Of a stretch of 40,691 bases of DNA, positions 24,021 through 33,373 are shown piece after piece (positions within the stretch are counted from its first letter, which is position 1; every line of letters starts with the position of its first letter). This stretch comes from Herpetosiphonaceae bacterium (GTDB lineage: Bacteria; Chloroflexota; Chloroflexia; Chloroflexales; Kallotenuaceae). The stretch covers positions 1 to 40,691 of the forward strand of contig JACDGP010000043.1 of assembly GCA_013821605.1 (NCBI GenBank). The letters are read 5' to 3'. Below the pieces are notes generated by a model. That model did no database searches, was not told the DNA's origin, and saw only the letters and a program-made list of their open reading frames with translations. The position numbers were made by a program, and so were the translations under genes.

Positions 24021-24535
24021 TACGGGATGTGGCAGCTCCGTCGCGCGCCTCGCTCGACTACCGCTATGGTGCTGCGGCGCGCCGACAGGCTGCCGGCATG
24101 CTGGTTCTGGCACTGTTGGCGCTGTTGCTATTGCTATGGGCACTCGTCACAAATTGGGCACGGCTCGGTGGTTGGCCGAAGCTTTTTGGTCCTTTGTTGA
24201 TGATCATCCTGCTCTTTACCCTGCGGGCGCAGCTAGGGCGACTACGCTTCCGGTTGCATATCACTGGGGATGCCGTTGAGATCGACGCACCGCTACAGCA
24301 TCGCCGCGTGCGATGGTCGATCATTACCAAAGTGCACCAGATGGGGTTGCCACAATTCGGTCGTCAGCCGCGCTGGGCCTGTACGATTTACCTAACGAGT
24401 AGACGGGGCACGCCAATGCCGGTGCTGCTGTTCGATAATCAGCTTGAGCAGGCGGACGAAGCGCTGGCGCAGGTGATAGCGCATACACCGCAAGCCCAGC
24501 ACTATCCCACACATTTCCCACATTATCCCCCATAA
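24017..24535 (+). CDS. Membrane protein with two TM helices (PH-like)
   Basis: A 172-aa protein starting at GTG 24017, overlapping the hydrolase stop by four bases. Two hydrophobic segments (about 27-45 and 57-70) are followed by a cytoplasmic beta-rich domain (LHITGDAVEIDAPLQHRR, VRWSIITKVHQ, CTIYLTSRRG, VLLFDNQLEQADEALAQVI) that looks like bacterial PH/YdbT-type membrane proteins. The extreme C-terminus (HYPTHFPHYPP) is encoded by a repetitive CCCACATT/ATCCCCC stretch that runs into the duplicated region. Function unknown. Confidence 0.7.
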   Translation: MIRDVAAPSRASLDYRYGAAARRQAAGMLVLALLALLLLLWALVTNWARLGGWPKLFGPLLMIILLFTLRAQLGRLRFRLHITGDAVEIDAPLQHRRVRWSIITKVHQMGLPQFGRQPRWACTIYLTSRRGTPMPVLLFDNQLEQADEALAQVIAHTPQAQHYPTHFPHYPP

Positions 24536-24542
24536 TCCCACG

Positions 24543-24631
24543 TTTTCCACATTTTTGTGGATATCTCGGCCATGGTTGATCTCGCGCCCCATAACCCATA
24601 TAGTCTGCTGCTCCGTTATTTTTGTGGATAT
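24543..24631. other. Second group of DnaA-like boxes
   Basis: TTTTCCACA (24543-24551) faces ATATCCACA on the other strand (24556-24564), and a second ATATCCACA (minus, 24623-24631) is 67 bases on because it lies in a tandem duplication. The last two differ from the DnaA box by one base. They lie 2.4 kb from the main cluster. Confidence 0.35.
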
Positions 24632-24684
24632 CTCGACCATGATTGATCTGGCTCCCCATAACCCGTATAGTGTGCCGCTCCGTT
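24551..24684 (+). repeat. 67-bp tandem duplication at the 5' end of the DHOD-like gene
   Basis: 24551-24617 and 24618-24684 are direct copies, 60 of 67 bases identical. Each contains TTTTTGTGGATATCTCG and an ATG followed by codons for M-[VI]-D-L-A-P-H-N-P-Y-S. Because 67 is not a multiple of three, the first ATG (24572) leads into a premature stop; only the second (24639) opens the full gene. Three of the six differences after the ATG are silent third-position changes. Confidence 0.9.
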
Positions 24685-25406
24685 CGCCGGTGCTCGTGGC
24701 TACCGGCTGTGCCATGCGCGAGCTTGATGTGTCACAGGTCGGGGCCGTCCTGACACGAACCGTAACAGTGCACACGCGCCACCTCCCGCCACCGTGTTGG
24801 GCGGCGACACCGGCCGGGCTGCTGTTGAGCCATCGCCCAACCATCAGTGTGCGGACGCTACTGCGCGATGATGCTCGGCGCTGGAGCCGGTCAACAGCGC
24901 CGGTATGGGCGAGCGTGTTGGGGAATGGCGACGAACTGCTGGAGACCGTGTCGCGGCTGGCAGGTGTGGAAGGGTTAGCCGGGCTGGTGCTGGAGATCGA
25001 AGGGCTGTTCAGCGGTCGGGTGGTGCATGCGATCCGTACACGAACACTGCTGCCCTTGCTGGTGACCCTGCCGCTCGTGCCCGATGCCGCTCCACTGGCG
25101 CAAGAGCTTGTGGCTGCAGGGGCAGATGCGCTGTGTGTGGCAGCAGCTCCGCACGCTGCTATGCTGCAAGATGGGAGCGTGCTGGCGGGAGGGCTGTATG
25201 GGCCGGCAGTCATGCCACTGGTGCTGCATCAACTGTCACTGGTTCGCTCGGTCGTCGAGGTACCACTGGTTGCCCAGGGCGGTATCAGCGACCTTGCCAT
25301 GGCTCGTGACTACCTCGCTGCAGGCGCCAGTGCACTCTTGGTAGATGCTGCCCGCTGGGGCGAGCCGTTTGTAGCCCAACGTCTGGCCGCCCAACTCCAA
25401 GCATAA
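24639..25406 (+). CDS. Dihydroorotate dehydrogenase-like TIM barrel protein, divergent
   Basis: A 255-aa protein related to class 1 dihydroorotate dehydrogenase. N-terminus NPYSVPLRSPVLVATG matches N-P-[ILV]-x-x-A-S-G, GAVLTRTVT replaces GAIVTKTVT, PPCWAATPAGLLLS matches PPR-x-x-E-T-P-x-G, and AQGGISDLAMARDYLAAGASALLV matches the C-terminal FMN phosphate loop. The usual Lys is Arg here, and the N-C-P-N region and catalytic loop are not visible (LVLEIEGLFS instead), so orotate formation is doubtful. Family members are about 300 aa; this is shorter. The start at 24639 is within the second copy of the 67-bp repeat. Confidence 0.65.
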   Translation: MIDLAPHNPYSVPLRSPVLVATGCAMRELDVSQVGAVLTRTVTVHTRHLPPPCWAATPAGLLLSHRPTISVRTLLRDDARRWSRSTAPVWASVLGNGDELLETVSRLAGVEGLAGLVLEIEGLFSGRVVHAIRTRTLLPLLVTLPLVPDAAPLAQELVAAGADALCVAAAPHAAMLQDGSVLAGGLYGPAVMPLVLHQLSLVRSVVEVPLVAQGGISDLAMARDYLAAGASALLVDAARWGEPFVAQRLAAQLQA

Positions 25407-25410
25407 CAAA

Positions 25411-25449
25411 CCCCCGCTCCTGGCCACCCGAAGATGGAAGGAGCAGGGG
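25411..25449. terminator. Hairpin terminator
   Basis: CCCCCGCTCCT (25411-25421) pairs with AGGAGCAGGGG (25439-25449) with one C-A mismatch, between the convergent DHOD-like and glutaredoxin-like genes. Confidence 0.55.
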
Positions 25450-25485
25450 CATTGCTCTGAGTTCGGCTAAAACTCTTCAGCTTTG

Positions 25486-25827
25486 CTATTCGAACAACCC
25501 ATGCTTGCGCAAAAAGGTACGCATCGATTCGTCGCTTGGCTCGGTGATGAGTGTGCCGCGATCAAATGAACGCGTCGAGCGCCCGGTCGGAAGCGGTGCC
25601 GGCTCAGCCACAGGTTCGTCGGAACCGGCAGCTGCCACCACCATCGTGGGAACACTACGATGGCCCACGTAGTGCTCAACCAGCTCACCCGCCGCCGGGT
25701 TCTGGTCAATCAGCACCTTGCGATAAGTAATCTTGTTGGCCTGCAGAAAGCGCTCGGTACGCATTTGATCGGGGCATGGCCAACTGCGCCCGTACATAAC
25801 TAATTCTTTCGGTTGTTCCTGCTCCAT
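25486..25827 (-). CDS. Glutaredoxin-like protein
   Basis: A 113-aa thioredoxin-fold protein. VMYGRSWPCPDQMRTERFL (about 10-28) holds a CPDQ active site, monothiol with Cys18, and SVPTMVV (58-64) is the cis-proline loop that binds glutathione or substrate. The C-terminal 45 residues are longer and more acidic than in plain glutaredoxins. It starts at 25827; the region upstream has no clear promoter. It probably reduces or transfers thiols in the cytoplasm. Confidence 0.85.
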   Translation of the reverse strand: MEQEQPKELVMYGRSWPCPDQMRTERFLQANKITYRKVLIDQNPAAGELVEHYVGHRSVPTMVVAAAGSDEPVAEPAPLPTGRSTRSFDRGTLITEPSDESMRTFLRKHGLFE

Positions 25828-25861
25828 TATGTGTCTCCAGTTTCCGTAACGTCGATCGTCA

Positions 25862-26101
25862 TTGCTGGAAGTATACCAAAAGCCAGCGGTAACAACCGGT
25901 TGTGCTTATCATAGGGGGTGTCCGCCACAGTCTTGCACGTCAAGCAATAAGCATCTCCTTCGCCTGCTGCCCCTTCCTCCAGGCTCGTACCCAGCGGTGC
26001 TCCACGATAGTCTCACCGTCCTGTTCGATACGGTCGGCTATAAAACGCTCACAACCGTTATTGCTCAGGAACGCGAAGTGTTAGCACACGCTGTATTGTG
26101 A
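25862..26101 (+). other. Open frame, possible remnant of a larger gene
   Basis: A 79-aa frame without a ribosome site. Its second half (LLRLLPLPPGSYPAVL, then VLFDTVGYKTLTTVIAQEREVL) reads like the C-terminus of a real protein, while the first half does not. It may be the tail of a decayed gene. No family assigned. Confidence 0.3.
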
Positions 26102-26134
26102 AGGAGGCATCTTTGGCGCGCTGTGCATCTACAA

Positions 26135-26198
26135 GGACTATACATTCTTAGGACTAAAGTACTGCTTACCAGACTATGGATTGTATGGGACTATAGTC
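26135..26198. repeat. Four GACTA direct repeats and a palindrome
   Basis: [GA]GACTA occurs at 26135, 26151, 26171 and 26188, spaced 16, 20 and 17 bases; the last is part of the perfect palindrome GACTATAGTC (26189-26198). They lie upstream of the RHS gene in an otherwise empty 320-base gap and could be regulator sites. Confidence 0.4.
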
Positions 26199-26420
26199 TA
26201 GTTGATACTACTTCTACCTGAACCTTCGACGCCCACCTGATACTTACTTAACCTGACAACCTGTCGATCTCTTCGTCTTCGACTCCTGTGGAGGTGCAGT
26301 TCTAGCGTGCTTGGTTGCCATCTCCCATAGATTGTTCGACCTATTGGGTTTGGGTTCTCACGACATTCACTGGTGCTTGTCTCTCCCCGTCGTCCGGTGA
26401 TATCAAGAAATGAGGATATG

Positions 26421-26864
26421 ATGGAGCGCTTACGCCGTTGTTCGTTGCTCGTCCTTGTCGCCCTGCTTGCGAGTCTTCTCCCCATGGCACACGTTGGTGC
26501 CCATCCGCTCTCGCCAGCAACACCGGCCGATCCGATTGAACCACCACCGCTCACGCCGCATACGGTCCCGCCCATTACCGATCCGCATCTGCCGAGTTTG
26601 CAGCTCTCCATCGCGGTCAGCCCGGATCAACCCCAGATCGGCGAGACTGTCAGCATCACGCTCACCATCCAGAACTATGCGCCCGACCCCGCTGTGCAGC
26701 CGGTAGTCATGCTACCGGTCCCACTCGGTACGACCGCCGTTGCCGATCCGGACCTGGTTTCACCCGCCGACGGATGGCGGTGCCATTGTCTCGTCCACGT
26801 CCAGTGGCAGTGGTGTTGTTCCTCGATCCAGCGGTGCGCGGCTCGCTGCACTCATTCTCCTTAG
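26421..26864 (+). pseudogene. RHS protein 1, N-terminal segment (signal peptide + DUF11-like domain)
   Basis: First part of the long RHS gene. The start at 26421 (or 26418) has GAGGAT upstream. Residues 1-24 are a signal peptide (RRCSLLVLVALLASLLPMAHVGA). A Pro-rich stretch follows, then SLQLSIAVSPDQPQIGETVSITLTI split across a beta-sandwich typical of DUF11/conserved-repeat domains. Near 26770, within GACGGATGGCGGTG, the coherent reading changes frame and continues in the central segment; this frame itself ends at 26864. Either a real mutation or a sequencing error. Confidence 0.7.
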
Positions 26865-29800
26865 CCCGCCGCCACCGACCCCGGTACCCTTTACCCCTGG
26901 GCAGCGCGCGACGCTCCAAATGCCCGATGGTCGCGTCACCGTCAGCGTGCCGTCGGGTGCCGCAACGCAGCCACTACGCCTACGGGCCACACGTACGCCG
27001 GATACTGGCGAGGTCGAACCGCCCAAGATTGCCGGGATACGTCGCGGCTTTGGCACCTTCTTCCTGCACGCCGAGGACGTGGGGCATCAGGCCGTGCACC
27101 AGTTCGCACAGCCCCTGACGCTCAGCCTCCGGTATACGCCGCAGCAGTTGCAAGCACTCGACATCGCCGAGGATGATCTGACCCTCTTCTGGTACAACGA
27201 GGCGCTGCCCAATGGCCATGGAGCAGGCACCACTGGTGGCTGGGTCACACTGCCGACGACGGTCGATCCACGCAGCCATACCGCGAGTGCCCAGGTTTCG
27301 CACTTTAGCGATTATCAGTTTTCAGATGGGTCGCCGGCCTCCTCTGAGTTTATACCCTCACTCCAGGGCTTCCAGACGAGCACCTTCACAGGAGCAGCGA
27401 CAGCGAGCATCCCGATTGATACGCCAGCCGGTCCCAATGGCATCAAGCCGCAACTCCAATTGAACTATGACACCACCATGACGGATGGCCATATCGGGAT
27501 GCGAGACACGCTGCAGGCTGGCTGGGTCGGCAAAGGCTGGAGTCTGGATACCGGCTCGATCATGCGGAACAAGACGCAGTTGTTCAGCAACACCTACGAT
27601 TATTTCTCGCTGGTGCTCAACGGTCAAAGCTTCGATTTGGTGCGTGCCGAAGCGCTGGTCAACAATGCCAATTCCGGTGATCCAACCCAATGGGCCTGGC
27701 GACCGAGCACGGAAACCTATCTGAAAGCCCGCATCGTGAGCGCGCCGGCCCTCGGTGGCCGCGGCTATGGCACGACCCAGGGACGCTACGTGTGGAAAAT
27801 CTGGACCAAGGACGGTACCGAGTATGACTATGGTGAGGATGCATGGTGGGGCTGGGGGACATGTGGGCTTGAAGCCTACCGTTGGGCACTCAGCCAAGTT
27901 ACCGATGTCTACGGCAATACGATGCATTATGGGTATAACCGGTTGTCGAGTGGTGTAGGGTGCGGGACAGTTGATCCCGATCTGTGGCCCACAAACATCA
28001 CCTGGGGTGGCAACCTCAACACCGGGGCCTCTGACCGCTACGCTTTCTTCTTCTTTTCATCCGCACGTAGCATTGACACCGTCTTTGATAAAGCCACGAA
28101 CCAGAATGGTCCCTCGCCACATGAGAGCCGCCGCCTGGACATGATCCAGGTAGATACGAACAGCCAAGGCTCCTGGCAACTGATGCGTCAGTGGAATCTC
28201 GGGTATGCAGACGCGAGCGCTAGCCTCTACCCCGATAAAACAATCAACGGGAACCAGGTGGACGCGGGCTATCCCAAGCTGACACTCAAGAATGTAGCGC
28301 GGATTGCAAACGACGGTTCAAGTAATCAGCCACCAACCACGTTCAGCTACGGCAGCCGCGGCACGAACTCCGTCCCGAGCAATGACTGGAACCGCTTGAA
28401 CCAGGTCACGAATGGACAAGGCGGGACGGTGAGCTATACCTATGAGCAGATCGATCAGGTCACCGGCAAATCGGTCTTGTCGAACCACCGGCGCGTGACG
28501 GTCCGCACGGAAAGTGATGGTCGCACCACTCCCTTCGCTTGGCACTATAGCTATACGAGCCCCGAACTGAACTCGGAAGGCTCCGGCGGCACGAATGACT
28601 CGAGTGCGACGCAATATTGGCCTAACTCAGCGCCGGTCTATTTTAGCCAGCATATGGGGTATACAACGGATTACACCAATGCGCTGGTCCACCTGCCGCT
28701 GTGGGAGTTCCGTGGTCACCAACTGGTGGTCGAGACCGACCCGAACGGGACACAGACCAAGCACTTCTTCTTCCAGGGTGATCTGGATGCGAGCGGCAAT
28801 GGCTGTAACCCGACGGGTACTGGAAACGCGACCAACATCAACAACGATACCTGCTTCCAACAACTGCGGGACCGCGAGTTTCTGAAAGGGCGGGAGTACG
28901 ACACGCAGGTTTGGGATAGTGGTGGGAATAAGCTGGCCGAAACGCAGCACAGCTTCACGACCACATTTATGGGGTATGCCGACGAAGCGACAGGGTTGTG
29001 GCACGCCTTTGTTGCTGAGGTGCAGATGGTCGAGATGGCCTGGGAAGCAACGAACACGCCGGTCACCAAAACAATCAATTATTTCTACGATACGAGTCTG
29101 CAACAGGGTGGAGGGCAGTATGGCAACCTGACACGTATTGACGAGCACGATCAGATGGGCACCCTCGTACGCTCCACGGAGCACCACTTCAACACGCTGG
29201 ACGACGGCACGCACTTTATCGTTGATCGGCCCGACTTCGACCTTGTGAGGGACGGCAACACCAATCAACAGGCGTTGACGGTGTATATGTACGACGGCAA
29301 TACAACGAGCGAAGGGATCAACAGCGGGGTCAACAGCCCGGGCAAGCTGACGCTCAAGCGCGTGTATTCCAATGTGCCGAATCAACCGAGCGCTCAGGGC
29401 ATGACCCTCTCTTCGACCGACACGAGCTTTCAGTACGACACCTACGGCAACCGTACCAGCGTCACGAGCTATGCGGGAGCGGGGACCAAGCTGTACAATG
29501 GCACGAGCAATAGCTTTAGCGGTCCGGGCAATGGCTCGACCAGTTGGACGACGACGACCGCCTATGACTCGATCTTCCATGCGCTCCCGATCAGTGTGAC
29601 GCATCCCACGGTCAATGGCATTGCGCTGACCGAAAGTGCCGCCTATGACTACCGTATGGGCACGCTGATCAAGACCGTTGGTCCCAACGGCGATCCTAGC
29701 ACCGTCAACTGCGTGGACGTCTTCGACTCCACGAAAGCTGCCTACACCACGCCAGTCGCGGGCGAGGTCAACTGCGCTCAATACTATGGCTATGGACGAA

Positions 29801-31254
29801 TGATCAAGCGGGCCAAGCCGGGCGATAGTGGTCAAGTTCCTACCGTGACCGTGCAGTATGCCGATTGGGATCAGCCAGTCCGCTATGTCGTGACCCAGTA
29901 TGAGTTTGCCGGGAGTGGCGCAACACGACCGAACACCTATCTCTACGATGGGCTGGGGCGCCAGATCCAGGAGAAGCACGAGAGCCAGGACGCGGCGCAG
30001 AACATCGTCACGGATTACCAGTATGATGGCTTGAACCATGTGACGAAACAGTCGCAGCCGCACTACGTCAGTGAGACGCCGAGTACCACCTTCTGGTACC
30101 TGTCGCCCGTGCAGGCGGACAACGTGGAGAACTGGACCACCACCAGCTATGATGGCTTAGGACGGGTCTTCAAGACCACCAATCCCGACACCAGTTTTAC
30201 GGAAGACCATTGGGGTATCTATAACAACTTGCATTACCACGATGTGGTTGATGCGAACCGCCACCGGACGCATTGGGATTATGATTCGCTTGGGCGACTG
30301 CGCAACGTCTATGAACTCACCGGAGAATGCAGCACGTACTGGCCCGAGTATAATACTGGCTGTCCAAACACCTGGGCGAATTATGCAACCACAACCTATA
30401 CCTATAATGCGCTCGATCTCCTCAAGACGGTTACCGATGCCTTAGGGAACACAACCCAGATTACCTATGATAGTGCCGGGCGCAAGACCAGTATAGATGA
30501 CTCCGACATGGGCAACTGGAGCTATTCCTATGCCGCGAACGGTGATGCCGCACCGCTCGGCAACCTCACGTCTCAGACCGATAACAAGACGCAGACGATC
30601 CGCTTCTCCTACGATGCGCTGAACCGCCTGATTAGGAAGAGCTATCCCAACGGTCAAACAGCCTCCTTTGGCTATGATGCGACGACGGTCGGAGCCAACT
30701 CGCCCATCAACTATGGCTCATCCGCCAACTTCGGACGGGGCCAGCGCACCTCGATGACCAACAGCACCGACACGGTCAACTACCAGTATGATGCACGCGG
30801 CCATCAGGTGCGCGAGGAGTACAATGTTCCCGCGCTCGGCAGTCTGCGCGCCTTTGCGCATACCTTCGACAGTGCCGACCGCCCAGTTGCCATCTACTAC
30901 CCCGATTACGAGGCGATGGGCTATACCTACGATGCCGCGTGGCGACCGATCAATATGTGGTCCAAGCATACGGGCGTGAACTATGTCACGGGCGTGCAGT
31001 ACACCGCGCTGAACCAGCCGACCAGTTGGATGCTCGGTGATGGCACCATCCAGACCCAGAGCTACTCTGCAACGACGGGACGGGTGCAACGCATCCAAGT
31101 GGGCACCAGCGGCAACCTCGGCCAGCTCTTCGACATGAGCTATGGCTATGACCCTGGCGGCAACGTCGCCGCCAAGACGAATAACCGCACGGCTGAATAT
31201 CAGCAGTTCAGCTACGACGAGCGTGACCGGCTGACGTCCTGGCATGGGCAGTAA
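26740..31254 (+). pseudogene. RHS protein 1, central segment (SpvB-like and YD repeats)
   Basis: The main body, about 1,490 aa, in the frame after the shift near 26770. An SpvB/TcdB-like region (GGWVTLPTTVD, FQTSTFTGAATASIPID, GWVGKGWSLDTGSI) is followed by a beta-propeller-like part and many YD/RHS repeats (YDxxGRxxxxxDxxG: YDGLGRQIQEKHE, YDSLGRLRNVYEL, YDSAGRKTSIDD, YDALNRLIRKSYPNG). In known RHS/Tc toxins these wrap into a shell that encloses the C-terminal toxin. It ends at TAA 31252-31254, but the same frame stays open and keeps coding RHS sequence, so the TAA is a nonsense change. Confidence 0.88.
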
Positions 31255-31308
31255 GGCAGCACGACCACGGCCAACGAAGGGTATAGTTACGATGCCATTG
31301 GCAACCTG

Positions 31309-32655
31309 TTGACCAAAGGCAGCCACACGATGACGTACCTGGCCAATGGCGGGAGCCGACCACATGCGATCTGGACGATGGACGGCTCTCCCGGCTGGGG
31401 CTACGACGCCAACGGCAACGTCACGACCGACGGGCAGCGGACGTGGACGTGGAATTATGACAATACGCCGAGTTCGATTAATGGACCGGGCAGCGCCAAC
31501 GAAAGCTACGGCTATGATGCGGACGGTGAGCGGGTGACGGTCACATCGGGCAGTAATCCGACCACGGTCTTCCTCGGTGGACTGTGGGTTGAAGTGGTGG
31601 GAAGTTCACAACGTGGCCTATTCCTGTTCAACGGGCAGTTGATGGTCTCGGGCAGCGCCGGTCTGGGGCTGACCTATTATCACAGCGACCACCTCGGCAG
31701 CATCGTGACGGCGGGCAGCGGGACGAGCGTGGGCACGCAGGACTACACACCGTGGGGCGAGGAACGGAATGCGGGCGGCATGCCGCAGACGGCCTTCAAC
31801 TACACCGGGCAGCGCAAGGATACCACGGGCTTGCTGGACTATCATGCGCGCCAGTATGACCCAGCGTTGGCGCGCTTCACAAGTGCCGATAGCATTGTGC
31901 CGGGCGCAGCGAGTGCAAGTGGTGGCGGTGCGGCGACGCTGGGTGGTGGCAGTACAACGCCACTAACGGTCGACTTCCACGAGCCAGGCTTTGCAAACCA
32001 ACTCAACCAGCACAACGCGGCGACGGGCAGCATGGGCTTTTGGTTCCAGTTGAGCAGCGAGGAGCAACAAAAGGCCGAGAGTCCGATGGGACCGGCCAAT
32101 CCCCAGGCGCTCAATCGCTACTCGTATGTGCTCAATAATCCGCTCAGGTATACCGATCCGACGGGACATTTCATTTGGTGGGCAGTTGGGGCCATTATCG
32201 GTGGCGTTGGTGCTCTCGGCTATTACCTCTATACTCACTGGGGCCATGTTAACTTCTGGGAGGCGGTCGTCTATACTGCTGGAGGAGCTGCCGCTGGTGC
32301 CGGACTTACTTGGTTAGTTGAAGGTGGCATCGCCGTACTTTCAGGCTTACTCGGAGAAGCCGTTGATCAAGCTGTCGAACGACTTCCAGTCCCTGATATT
32401 CCTGCGAGCGTAAGTACCGTTGCCGAGTTTGGCAGTAAGGTCATGCAATGGGGTACCGGGAGCGACGTCGCGAGAGCACGGATGGCGACCCTGTCTTCGG
32501 AGGAATTGGAGAGTAATGGTGTCACTCTTGATATGGCCAAGGCTTGGCGTGACTTCTACCTTAACGAAATTGTTAGGAATCCCAGTAATCCGAGTGCTCC
32601 TGGTCGAGCCGAGCTTATGCAACGAGCGGTCGAACTCCTCAGTAATCAGCAGTAA
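31309..32655 (+). pseudogene. RHS protein 1, C-terminal segment: RHS core and toxin tip CT1
   Basis: Same frame as the central segment; open from 31255, first ATG 31309 (448 aa from there). It carries YDAIGNLLTKG, YDADGERVTV, the RHS-associated core DYTPWGEERNAGG, YTGQRKDTTGLLDYHARQYD and SADSIVPG, a Gly-rich insert with LTVDFHEPGF, and the hinge LNRYSYVLNNPLRYTDPTGH (to 32169). Tip CT1 (32170-32652) has a glycine-rich membrane-like stretch, then about 70 residues with GVTLDMAKAWRDFYLNE and NPSNPSAPGRAELM. That end looks like a compact toxin domain I cannot name. Without readthrough it is not made as part of the full protein. Confidence 0.85.
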
Positions 32656-32667
32656 TGGAGAGTCGAG

Positions 32668-32907
32668 ATGAGACTAGGTAGGGATATAGGTGTTCGAATC
32701 CGAATAATGAACCACCGAGACACGCCACAACAACTCGATATTGAGCCGTGGGGTGATCAACACATCTTGGAGGCACAGGGCAGCTTCGACATTGGAGCGC
32801 GAGGCCCAGACGGAGGCGACCTCCTCATCGAGTTGACGAACGGGGGGATTACACTTTACGGGTGGACAGGGTCTGTACTTTCGCTAGTTCAAGAGGAAAA
32901 GGAATGA
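32668..32907 (+). CDS. Candidate immunity protein to CT1, 79 aa
   Basis: A 79-aa acidic protein 12 bases after the CT1 stop, with GGAGAG before the ATG. It reads IRIMNHRDTPQQLDIEPWGD and TNGGITLYGWTGSVLSLV and looks all-beta. Immunity genes in polymorphic toxin systems directly follow the toxin tip, and this position is the main reason for the call. I recognise no Imm family. Confidence 0.6.
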   Translation: MRLGRDIGVRIRIMNHRDTPQQLDIEPWGDQHILEAQGSFDIGARGPDGGDLLIELTNGGITLYGWTGSVLSLVQEEKE

Positions 32908-32967
32908 TAGCTGCCTCCTTGACTAGGATGGTCGTCTCTACCCTGAAGAATGCGAAAGCCGGAGTAG

Positions 32968-33373
32968 GTAGCTAATCTAGGCGTCGTTGGACAGTTTGAC
33001 ACAAGCGGTCCAACGACAATCGGGATAATACTTGAAGGTGGTGCTAGAGCACTCCGAGAGCTTGCTAAGGCACTCGTTCATGGTCCGTATCCTCATGAAC
33101 ATGCCTTAGAGATGCCAAGTCAACCATCCGTCAAATCTTTTGATGGTTTTCTGACAATGATCCACGTTGTCTTCGTAGAAGGAGCCGTTCGGTTCGAACG
33201 CCAAGGAACCATGCTGATAATTACCGGTTCGCTTGAGGGACTTTGCATCCTGAAAGAGACTATTATCTGGCTTTCAGAGCAGAGCAGTACGTTTGACTCA
33301 GTTCCTCCGCATTTGCACATTGAGTATTTTCCAGAACACTTCTACCTTGCGTCATCTTCCACGCCCATCATTA
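32968..33373 (+). pseudogene. Imm32-like immunity protein remnant, truncated at both ends
   Basis: Open without a clear start from 32968 (first ATG at 33112). It reads GPTTIGIILEGGARALRELAKAL, split here as PTTIGIILEGG and ARALRELAKAL, then VRFERQGTMLIITGSLEGL and HLHIEYFPEHFYLASSSTPII. The last two match the G-S-x-E-G-L and H-x-H-I-E-Y-[FY]-P patterns of Imm32-type immunity proteins. At 33374 the sequence switches abruptly to RHS core DNA in another frame, removing the protein's end. This is a recombination junction. Confidence 0.5.

Noticed and set aside
24555..24638. Start of the DHOD-like gene in the first repeat unit
   Set aside because: The family N-terminus begins at ATG 24639; the earlier codons are the repeat read in another frame.
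28627..30063. A 478-aa minus-strand open frame opposite RHS 1
   Set aside because: A shadow produced by regular RHS codon use; no known motif, and the plus strand has YD repeats throughout. The 491-aa frame at 37099-38574 is rejected for the same reason.
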